This document shows, piece after piece, positions 1 to 6,148 of a stretch of DNA of 10,959 bases (the stretch's first letter is position 1; each line of letters begins with the position of its first letter). Origin of the DNA: Deltaproteobacteria bacterium. GTDB lineage: Bacteria > Desulfobacterota > Desulfobacteria > Desulfobacterales > B30-G6. The position numbers and the translations under genes are program-made. The stretch lies in NCBI GenBank assembly GCA_019313725.1, contig JAFDAT010000131.1, positions 1 to 10,959 of the forward strand, written 5' to 3'. The notes below the pieces were generated by a model. The model saw nothing but the letters and a program-made list of their open reading frames with translations. It was not told the origin of the DNA and did not search any database.

Positions 1-223
1 GTCCGTTATATTTGCGAATGAACTCATTCTTCAACTGATCGGTCAGGATGATCTCGGCACCGATCTCCGCAGTCCGGTTTTCAATCAGCTGAATGAAAAC
101 GGTATTCAGCCCCTTGGGCGGGCCGCCGCCACCAGCAAACTTGTAACCGCAGCCCCCCATCAGCATACACATGCCAATCAGCACCACAATTCGCATTATT
201 CTTGAAAAAGGCTTCGTTTTCAT
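1..223 (-). CDS. lptE: LptE-like LPS-assembly lipoprotein, N-terminal part (runs off left edge)
   Basis: The first 74 codons are visible, reading leftwards from an ATG at 223-221; the rest lies outside the window. The protein starts with a basic stretch, then a hydrophobic segment ending in MLMGGCGYKFAGGG. This is a lipoprotein signal with a probable lipidated Cys at residue 25, and its GCGY start resembles mature LptE. In the known family, LptE is an outer-membrane lipoprotein that plugs LptD and helps insert LPS in the outer leaflet. The start lies 3 nt beyond the leuS stop, and AAAGG directly abuts the ATG, so it is probably translated with leuS. A second in-frame ATG at codon 10 would give better ribosome spacing. 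The leuS-lptE order is also seen in other proteobacteria. The name rests on the signal and mature N-terminus plus context only. Confidence 0.8.
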   Translation of the reverse strand, partial: MKTKPFSRIMRIVVLIGMCMLMGGCGYKFAGGGGPPKGLNTVFIQLIENRTAEIGAEIILTDQLKNEFIRKYNG

Positions 224-226
224 CCT

Positions 227-2830
227 TTACACAACAATGTTGACCAGTTTTTTCTTGACCACCACGACTTTTTTAACAGGTTTGTCAGCGATGAATTTCA
301 GGGCCCTATCATCGGACAATGCACGCTGCCGGAGAAATTCGTCATCGGCATCGACCGCGGCCGTAAACCGGCTCCGCACCTTCCCGTTGACCTGTACAAC
401 GATCAACAGCTCATCTTTGACCAGGGCATCTTCCCGGTATGCGGGCCAGGGAGCCTTAAATATGCTGGTCCGGTTGCCCAGGGCCGCCCAGACCTCTTCG
501 GCAAAATGGGGCACGATGGGCGACAAAAGCAGAATAGCCGATTCCACGGCAAACCGGACCACGCTGTTTCGATGCGGCGCATCAGGCGCATCCTCAAGTG
601 CATACATAGCGTTGACCAGCTCCATGACCGCACTGATGGCAGTGTTGAAATGAAAACGGTCTTCAATATCACGCGTGACACGCCGGATGGTTTCGTGGGT
701 TTTCTTACAGAGCTTTTTCAACCCCGCTTCCAACGTATCCGGTGCACCCGTATACGGGCTGACGGTCTTCAAGTCATCCATGCAGGCCGCCGCATAACGC
801 CAGACCCTGTTCAAAAAACGGTACCCGCCGTCAACCCCCTGCTCACTCCATTCCAGGTCCCTCTCGGGCGGTGCGGCAAACAAACAGAAAAGGCGTGTGG
901 TATCCGCACCATATCGTTCCAGCAGAATATTGGGATCGATGACATTCTTTTTGGATTTGGACATTTTTTCCACACGGCCAATGGTGACAGCCTCACCGCA
1001 GATGGCACAACGCGGTGTTCCCTCCCCGGCCGCAACGTCGCCCGGCAGCAGAAATCCGTGCTCGGGACAGGCGGTGGTCTCCTTGCAAACCATGCCCTGC
1101 GTCAGCAGACAGGTAAACGGCTCCTTATATTTGACCAGGCCCATATCATGAAGAACCCGGGTGTAATATCTGGAATAAAGGAGATGCAGAATGGCGTGTT
1201 CCACCCCTCCGATGTACTGGTCCACCGGCATCCAATAATCCACGGCACGCTTGTCGAACATGCCCTCCGTATAATCCGGGCTGCAATAACGCTCAAAATA
1301 CCAGGAAGACTCCACGAAGGTATCCATGGTGTCGGTTTCCCTGCGAGCCTCCCCCGAACCGCATCGGGGGCAGCTGACGCTCGAAAAATACTCAAGGCCC
1401 GGCAACGGTGATCCCCCGCCCTCGAGCAGATTGGCATCCTCGGGCAACAGAATGGGTAGATCCTCCTCCGGAGCCGGTACAACCCCGCATGTCGGGCAAT
1501 GAATCATGGGGATGGGCGCTCCCCAGTAGCGCTGGCGTGAAATACCCCAGTCGCGAAGCCGGTAAGACACTGTTTTTTTGCCTAACCCGTGCGCTTCGAG
1601 GTGCCGGGCAATGGCTTCCATGGCCTCACGGTTCGGCATGGCATCGAAACTGCCGGAGTTGATCATTACACCTTCACCGGTGTACGCCGCCGTCAATTCG
1701 TCAACGGTCAGGTCCTCGTCGGCCGGGTTGACCACCACAACGATGTCCAGACCATATTTTTGGGCAAAATCGAAATCCCGCTGGTCATGGGCAGGGACGC
1801 ACATGACCGCACCTGTTCCGTACTCCATAAGCGCAAAATTGGCTGTGTATATGGGCATCTCGCGGCCGCTCATGGGGTTCAGACAATATGACCCTGTAAA
1901 TACACCCTCTTTTTCGTAATTCTCCACCGCTTTGGCGGTCCTGTCCTGACGCGACATGCGCTCGATAAATACATTCACTGCCGCGGCCTGGGCGGTACCT
2001 TCCGAAAGTGTGATTACCAGCGGGTGTTCCGGGGCCAGGCACATGAACGTTACCCCAAAAACGGTGTCCTGGCGCGTTGTGAAAACGGATATCTCGTCGG
2101 TTTTTTCACCGGGTCCTCCGATAATGGGAAACCGGATCTCTGCACCGATGCTTTTACCGATCCAGTTTTTCTGCATGGTGATGACCTTCTCAGGCCAACC
2201 AGGCAGTTTGTCACAGTGGACCAGCAGGTCTTCGGCGTAATCCGTTATTCTGAAAAACCATTGCCACAGTTTCTTCTGACGAACCTCTTTCCCGCATCGC
2301 CAACACATTCCGGCTTCCACCTGCTCATTGGCCAAAACCGTCTGGCAGGGGTCGCACCAGTTAACATAAGACTCCTTGCGGTAGGCCAGGCCCTTTGCAT
2401 ACATTTTCAGGAACAGCCACTGCTCCCAGCGATAATATTCAGGCCGGCACGTAGCCAATTCCCGATCCCAGTCATATGAAAACCCAATTTTTTTCAACTG
2501 GGACCGCATGTTGGCGATATTTTCATACGTCCACGTGGCAGGATGGCTGTTGTTGGCGATGGCGGCGTTTTCCGCGGGCATTCCAAAGGCGTCCCACCCC
2601 ATGGGGTGAAGCACATTGTAACCCCGCATTCTTTTATACCGCGCCACGACATCTCCTATCGTGTAGTTGCGCACATGCCCTATGTGAATGTTGCCGGAAG
2701 GATAAGGAAACATCTCCAACAGATAATATTTTTCTTTTTCCGGTTCGGTGTCAACTTTGAACAGCCGCTCTTTTTCCCAAGCCTGCTGCCACTTGCTTTC
2801 AATTGCACCGGGGTTGTATTTTTCTTCCAT
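227..2830 (-). CDS. leuS: Leucyl-tRNA synthetase (class I aminoacyl-tRNA synthetase)
   Basis: This cytoplasmic enzyme charges tRNA-Leu with leucine using ATP. The protein is 867 aa, close to the 860 aa of E. coli LeuS, and appears complete. Visible motifs are the HIGH signature at residues 49-52, the KMSKS signature at about 622-626, and the CP1 editing domain with TTRQDTVFG (251-259) and AHDQRD, whose Asp349 corresponds to E. coli editing Asp345. Two Cys pairs (159/162 and 176/179) look like a zinc site, and a second CxxC-containing insertion lies between the editing domain and KMSKS. The C-terminus has the usual QVNGKVR segment. The frame stays open upstream to 3169, but family members begin MEEKYNP, so I chose the ATG at 2830-2828. 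Its GGAGG (2847-2843) is 12 nt upstream, which is long; an ATG at 2878 is the alternative. lptE follows after 3 nt. Confidence 0.97.
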   Translation of the reverse strand: MEEKYNPGAIESKWQQAWEKERLFKVDTEPEKEKYYLLEMFPYPSGNIHIGHVRNYTIGDVVARYKRMRGYNVLHPMGWDAFGMPAENAAIANNSHPATWTYENIANMRSQLKKIGFSYDWDRELATCRPEYYRWEQWLFLKMYAKGLAYRKESYVNWCDPCQTVLANEQVEAGMCWRCGKEVRQKKLWQWFFRITDYAEDLLVHCDKLPGWPEKVITMQKNWIGKSIGAEIRFPIIGGPGEKTDEISVFTTRQDTVFGVTFMCLAPEHPLVITLSEGTAQAAAVNVFIERMSRQDRTAKAVENYEKEGVFTGSYCLNPMSGREMPIYTANFALMEYGTGAVMCVPAHDQRDFDFAQKYGLDIVVVVNPADEDLTVDELTAAYTGEGVMINSGSFDAMPNREAMEAIARHLEAHGLGKKTVSYRLRDWGISRQRYWGAPIPMIHCPTCGVVPAPEEDLPILLPEDANLLEGGGSPLPGLEYFSSVSCPRCGSGEARRETDTMDTFVESSWYFERYCSPDYTEGMFDKRAVDYWMPVDQYIGGVEHAILHLLYSRYYTRVLHDMGLVKYKEPFTCLLTQGMVCKETTACPEHGFLLPGDVAAGEGTPRCAICGEAVTIGRVEKMSKSKKNVIDPNILLERYGADTTRLFCLFAAPPERDLEWSEQGVDGGYRFLNRVWRYAAACMDDLKTVSPYTGAPDTLEAGLKKLCKKTHETIRRVTRDIEDRFHFNTAISAVMELVNAMYALEDAPDAPHRNSVVRFAVESAILLLSPIVPHFAEEVWAALGNRTSIFKAPWPAYREDALVKDELLIVVQVNGKVRSRFTAAVDADDEFLRQRALSDDRALKFIADKPVKKVVVVKKKLVNIVV

Positions 2831-2982
2831 TGGGTGTATAGGCCTCCAAGTAAAACTGTCGATGAAAAATTCCCTCATGCCATACAATCCCTGAAATAGC
2901 AAGATGCTTATCCTGTCCGGGCAACCACTTAACCCGCCTCGGCAAGAAGCGGCAGAGGGCCCCGTCCCGGGAGAAAAATCAT

Positions 2983-3011
2983 TTGACTTGATGATAACAA
3001 TTTCATATTTA
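2983..3011 (+). promoter_or_regulatory. Predicted sigma70-type promoter for rng
   Basis: TTGACT at 2983-2988 and TATTTA at 3006-3011 are separated by exactly 17 nt in the 214-nt divergent gap between leuS and rng. Transcription would begin near 3018, giving a leader of about 27 nt before the rng ATG at 3045. No equally convincing promoter was found facing leuS. The call rests on sequence match and position only. Confidence 0.6.
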
Positions 3012-3044
3012 AAGAAAAACAGCAATACTAAGGAAATCGAATTC

Positions 3045-4523
3045 ATGACCAGTAAAATTCTCATAAATGCAGTAGATCCTGAAGAGTGCCGCATCGCCAA
3101 AGTAAAAGACAGCCGGTTGGAAGAATTCCATATTGACAGCGCCGCCAAGGAGATCACCCACGGCAACATCTACAAGGGCATTATCACGCGCGTCGAACCC
3201 AGCCTTCAGGCAGCCTTTGTCGACTACGGTGCGGAAAGGCACGGCTTTTTGCAGCGGCATGAAATTCACAGTGATTATTATCAGGAAACCCCCTCCGGGA
3301 AAAAAACCATCAAGGATATTATCAAGCGGGGCCAGGAGGTTCTGGTTCAGATCACCAAGGACCCCATCTTGAAAAAAGGTGCCATGCTCACCACTTTTAT
3401 TTCGCTGCCGGGAAGACACATGGTGCTGATGCCGGGGTCAACAACAAGGGGCATATCGCGAAAGATCGCCGAAGAGGAAGAGCGCAAAAGGCTGAAAGAG
3501 ATCATCGGCAGCCTTAAGATTCCCGAAGCATTCGGCATCATCATACGCACTGCCGGTGAAAACTGTACCAAGACCCTGGCGATCAAGGATCTTCGATACC
3601 TGCTCAAACTGTGGAAAAACATCAACGCCAAAGGCACAGAGGCAATTGCCCCGGCGCTGCTCTACAAAGAACGAAATCTGGCCGTCCGATCCATAAGAGA
3701 CCATTTCACAACGGATGTAACTGAAATTTTAATCGATGATGAAAATATGTACCAGGAGGTTAAAAGTTTTGTACACATCATATCCCGCAAACACGAAAAA
3801 ATAGTAAAGCTGCACAAAGGGGCCAAACCGCTGTTTTCCAAATATCAACTCGAAGATCAGATCGCCTCAATATTCGAAAGCCGGGTAAAACTCAAGTCCG
3901 GTGGTTCCGCCGTTATACAGCAAACCGAAGCCCTCGTGTCCGTTGATGTCAATTCAGGCAAGGCCACCCATCAAAACACCGTTGAAAAAACAGCCCACAT
4001 CACCAACCTGGAAGCTGCGGAGGAAATCGCCCGGCAGCTCCGCCTCAGGGATATGGGGGGACTTGTGGTTATCGATTTTATCGACATGAAAGATTCCAAG
4101 CACAAACTCGAAGTCGAAAGGACCATGAAAAAAGCCCTTAAAATGGATAAAGCCAAAACCAATGTCGGCAAAATTTCAAAATTCGGACTGATGGAAATGT
4201 CACGGCAAAGAATCCGGCCGTCCATTGAATTCGGCAGTTTCCAGCCCTGCAGTCACTGCAGCGGCAAAGGCCTGGTACCGTCCACCGAAACGCTGGGAAT
4301 CCGTTTTTTGAGAAAACTGCAGATGGAAACACTCAAACCCATGACGGAATCTGTTAAGGGGAAACTTCCCGTCGAAGTCGCCGATTATGTATTGAACAGT
4401 AAAAGAAAGGAAATCCTGGACCTGGAATTGAGACGTCAGCTCTCCATAAAGATAATCGGCGACCCAACCATGGTTCCCGGAGACAGCCACATCGAATGTA
4501 CCCACAAGAATGAATCGAGCTGA
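3045..4523 (+). CDS. rng: Ribonuclease G (RNase E/G family endoribonuclease)
   Basis: RNase E/G enzymes cut single-stranded AU-rich RNA. RNase G matures the 5' end of 16S rRNA and takes part in mRNA turnover in the cytoplasm. The protein is 492 aa (E. coli RNase G is 489) and lacks the long C-terminal degradosome scaffold of RNase E, so the short G type is the better name. An S1 RNA-binding domain starts near residue 38 (GNIYKG, then AAFVDYG). The catalytic aspartates of the DNase I-like domain are Asp301 in SVDVNSGK and Asp344 in VVIDFIDMKD, 43 residues apart as in RNase E (303 and 346). Cys402 and Cys405 (CSHCSGKG) match the Zn-link that joins subunits. The frame is open back to 2904, but that extension would include the promoter, so I chose the ATG at 3045, with AAGGA about 10 nt upstream. 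Confidence 0.94.
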   Translation: MTSKILINAVDPEECRIAKVKDSRLEEFHIDSAAKEITHGNIYKGIITRVEPSLQAAFVDYGAERHGFLQRHEIHSDYYQETPSGKKTIKDIIKRGQEVLVQITKDPILKKGAMLTTFISLPGRHMVLMPGSTTRGISRKIAEEEERKRLKEIIGSLKIPEAFGIIIRTAGENCTKTLAIKDLRYLLKLWKNINAKGTEAIAPALLYKERNLAVRSIRDHFTTDVTEILIDDENMYQEVKSFVHIISRKHEKIVKLHKGAKPLFSKYQLEDQIASIFESRVKLKSGGSAVIQQTEALVSVDVNSGKATHQNTVEKTAHITNLEAAEEIARQLRLRDMGGLVVIDFIDMKDSKHKLEVERTMKKALKMDKAKTNVGKISKFGLMEMSRQRIRPSIEFGSFQPCSHCSGKGLVPSTETLGIRFLRKLQMETLKPMTESVKGKLPVEVADYVLNSKRKEILDLELRRQLSIKIIGDPTMVPGDSHIECTHKNESS

Positions 4524-4550
4524 TTTTCATGCTCTGCCGCACCCGATAAA

Positions 4551-4578
4551 TTTCCATGCCCATGCGCGCACAACGAAG
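4551..4578 (+). repeat. Intergenic motif, copy 1 (after rng)
   Basis: This 28-nt stretch starts TTTCCATGCCCA, has a short variable centre containing the palindrome TGCGCGCA, and ends GCACAACGAAG. The same start (one base different) and the same end occur at 7731-7757. Only two copies are visible, so it may be chance. Confidence 0.35.
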
Positions 4579-4697
4579 CATGCAACAGAAGCAACCGATG
4601 ACTGTTCTGGTGGGCATCCAAATAGATCACATGAAAATTTATTAAATGATGGTTTAATTAAGCGGCACTTGTTATTGTATTTATAATATGTACAAAG

Positions 4698-4706
4698 TGT
4701 TATAAT
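4698..4706 (+). promoter_or_regulatory. Possible extended -10 promoter element
   Basis: TGTTATAAT at 4698-4706 is a perfect extended -10 (TG, one base, TATAAT). A hexamer 17 nt upstream (4678-4683, TATTTA) is a poor -35, but extended -10 promoters can work without a strong one. Transcription would start near 4713, leaving a leader of about 125 nt before the lipoprotein gene. Another TATAAT at 4682-4687 lacks both the TG and a -35. Confidence 0.4.
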
Positions 4707-4781
4707 GGTATAGACCGGCAGTTCTGAAGAAACCACCATACAGGCGGGTGCCTGTTTCGAATGAAAAAATGAAAGAAAGAT

Positions 4782-4810
4782 TTGACGTAGGCCCTCAATT
4801 AAAGTATATC
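4782..4810 (+). promoter_or_regulatory. Predicted sigma70-type promoter for the lipoprotein-yajC unit
   Basis: TTGACG at 4782-4787 and TATATC at 4805-4810 are 17 nt apart, matching consensus at 5 and 4 of 6 positions. Initiation would fall near 4817, only about 20 nt before the first ATG of the next gene. With the element at 4698-4706 it may form a tandem pair. Sequence match only. Confidence 0.5.
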
Positions 4811-4836
4811 AGCGCCATTTTCGACGGGTTATTCGA

Positions 4837-5517
4837 ATGATCATGAAACATCAACCTAAAAAATGCCTGTTTTTCGTGATCATCGCCCTGATACTGTTGA
4901 CCATCGGCTGCCAAGGTGCGAAAAAAAAAGATCAGCCGATACACTATACACCGGACAGCCAGTTCAATCCTGAATACAAAACGGTGTTTGAACTCTGGAC
5001 GCGAGAGGATCGCATTTACAAAGGTTTCGACTGCAAGCTGATTGCGGCGGCAACCTACAAATCGATTCAATTCAGGAAGGCTTACACTCGGGAGTACAGT
5101 CAGCTTTATAGGCTGAATGCGGCGGACGAAGAAAAATTTTATAAAGATCAAGAAAATGCCGCTGACACCTACAACGAATTTATTTTTGCTGCGTACGTAC
5201 CTGAAAAAAAATGGGATGATTTTCAAAAGGAAAAATCCACCTGGAAAATATATCTCCGCGTAGACGACGGTGCGTGGATAACGCCGGTGGAAATCAGGAA
5301 ACTGGAACGCAACAACGTCGTACTGAAACACTTTTTTCCATACGTCACCCCCTGGAAATCAGTATATCTGGTAAGATTTCCGTCCAGGCATCGCGAAACC
5401 GGGGAGACGCTTGTGGGGGATATGGCCGGCACGCTGACCTTCTCCGTCAGCAGCGTTCTGGGATCGGCTGAAATGGCCTGGGATCTGAGCAGTGAAAAAG
5501 AAATATTTGACGAGTGA
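4837..5517 (+). CDS. Unrecognised lipoprotein upstream of yajC
   Basis: I do not recognise this 226-aa protein. It begins with a basic stretch (KHQPKK) and a hydrophobic run of about 15 residues ending LLTIGCQG, a lipoprotein signal with probable lipidated Cys25. No other membrane segment is visible. The mature part is about 200 aa, hydrophilic and rich in aromatic residues (Tyr, Phe, Trp), with one further Cys at 66. Its middle part is mixed Lys/Glu and probably helical, and the C-terminal half looks strand-rich. No Asp at position +2 suggests outer-membrane sorting, if E. coli rules apply. The start is either the ATG at 4837 or the one at 4843; neither has a strong Shine-Dalgarno (a GGG lies at 4826-4828). 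It ends 34 nt before yajC on the same strand, so co-transcription is likely, but no functional link to Sec can be claimed from sequence. Confidence 0.85.
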   Translation: MIMKHQPKKCLFFVIIALILLTIGCQGAKKKDQPIHYTPDSQFNPEYKTVFELWTREDRIYKGFDCKLIAAATYKSIQFRKAYTREYSQLYRLNAADEEKFYKDQENAADTYNEFIFAAYVPEKKWDDFQKEKSTWKIYLRVDDGAWITPVEIRKLERNNVVLKHFFPYVTPWKSVYLVRFPSRHRETGETLVGDMAGTLTFSVSSVLGSAEMAWDLSSEKEIFDE

Positions 5518-5540
5518 ATTATAAAAAAAAATCAAATAAA

Positions 5541-5554
5541 GGGAGGTTATCTTG
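5541..5554 (+). promoter_or_regulatory. Strong Shine-Dalgarno that fixes the TTG start of yajC
   Basis: GGGAGG at 5541-5546 is followed by 5 nt and TTG at 5552. This is the best ribosome binding site in the cluster, and it offsets the weak start codon. Confidence 0.75.
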
Positions 5555-5926
5555 TTTACAAGCAATGTCGCATATGCAATGAGCCAGGGCGCTGGCGGAG
5601 AGGGAGCCGGTGGTTTTTCGGCGTTCATCCCCCTCATCCTGATGTTTGTCATTTTTTATTTCCTGTTGATTCGACCACAGCAAAAAAAGACGAAAGAGCA
5701 CAAGGAAATGGTGTCAAGCCTGAAGAAAGGCGATCGAATCGTCACCAGCGGGGGCCTGCACGGCCGTATTACCGGGATCACCGATCAGACACTGACCGTT
5801 GAAATCGCCGACAAAGTTCGCGTCAAGGTAAATCGTGCGAATGTCAGTGCACAGACCCAGTCGGTCACACCGCCGCCGGCACCGGCACCAAAAAAAGAAA
5901 AGTCGGGCTCTGCCAAATCGAAATAG
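5552..5926 (+). CDS. yajC: YajC, accessory subunit of the Sec translocon
   Basis: YajC is a small single-span inner-membrane protein that associates with SecDF and SecYEG. This one is 124 aa. A short Gly-rich N-terminus precedes a membrane segment at about 25-41, then the family hallmark LIRPQQKK, and the cytoplasmic motif GDRIVTSGGL at 60-69. The last 17 or so residues form a Pro/Ala/Lys tail. I chose a TTG start at 5552 because GGGAGG at 5541-5546 sits 5 nt upstream; the next ATG at 5579 has no such site and would remove most of the periplasmic N-terminus. The gene lies between the lipoprotein gene and secD, the standard yajC-secD-secF order. Confidence 0.95.
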   Translation: MFTSNVAYAMSQGAGGEGAGGFSAFIPLILMFVIFYFLLIRPQQKKTKEHKEMVSSLKKGDRIVTSGGLHGRITGITDQTLTVEIADKVRVKVNRANVSAQTQSVTPPPAPAPKKEKSGSAKSK

Positions 5927-6148
5927 AACTCGCATCACCATGGTCTGCCGGGATTTGCCGTTGCGGCAGGCTTTCATAAAGGTGATTTTTTTCGAGATAT
6001 AAGATTCCCCACTGCATGCAGCGGGGAATCTTCAATTTCCGGGATTACTTTTCCCATGACGATTCCGACGGGAAAATAGCCATTGCCGGCTCCCGGTGTG
6101 GTTTCACTCAACCGGAAAAGACGGTTCGAGTGAGAAAGGAACAGATCA
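5927..6148 (+). other. 222-nt hairpin-rich spacer / possible secD leader
   Basis: This stretch between yajC and secD holds several inverted repeats. A small TGCCG/CGGCA stem lies at 5956-5968, with a T-run at 5986-5992. A 10-bp perfect stem lies at 6001-6032, a 7-bp stem TTTTCCC/GGGAAAA at 6049-6076, and a stem at 6105-6132 with a single bulge. The last one ends 2 nt before the secD ribosome binding site (AAAGGA, 6135-6140). No clear sigma70 promoter and no canonical terminator was found. A frame at 6016-6324 overlaps secD in another frame, has no signal sequence and was not called. The structure may affect secD translation, but that is inference. Confidence 0.5.
6001..6032. repeat. Near-perfect palindrome between yajC and secD
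   Basis: The arms AAGATTCCCC (6001-6010) and GGGGAATCTT (6023-6032) are exact reverse complements. Inside them, past one A/C mismatch, lies the palindrome CTGCATGCAG (6012-6021), so 30 of 32 positions are self-complementary. No T-run follows on either strand, so it is not a standard intrinsic terminator. It could be an RNA stem in the yajC-secD message or a protein-binding site. Confidence 0.8.

Larger units (their letters stand above)
4524..4836. other. 313-nt AT-rich intergenic region between rng and the lipoprotein gene
   Basis: No credible gene was found here. The stretch holds a motif at 4551-4578 that recurs after secD, an extended -10 element at 4698-4706, a small CAGGC/GCCTG hairpin at 4741-4754 with a GGGT loop, and a promoter-like pair at 4782-4810. 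I see no stem followed by a T-run, so no intrinsic terminator for rng can be named. A 15-codon ATG frame at 4598-4645 has no ribosome binding site and was not called. Confidence 0.6.

Noticed and set aside
506..1411. Long plus-strand open frame of 301 codons opposite leuS
   Set aside because: It is antisense to the well-supported leuS gene and its translation shows no recognisable domain.
2904..3044. N-terminal extension of the rng frame to 2904
   Set aside because: It would span the predicted rng promoter; family members begin near MTSKILIN, and the ATG at 3045 has its own ribosome binding site.
2831..3169. N-terminal extension of the leuS frame to 3169 (113 extra residues)
   Set aside because: LeuS proteins begin at MEEKYNP; the extension overlaps the rng promoter and the start of rng and has no synthetase-like sequence.
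4598..4645. 15-codon ATG frame in the rng-lipoprotein gap
   Set aside because: No ribosome binding site, very short, and no support beyond the open frame.
5945..5992. Possible intrinsic terminator after yajC
   Set aside because: The stem is only 5-6 bp and the T-run begins about 17 nt beyond it, too far for a standard terminator.
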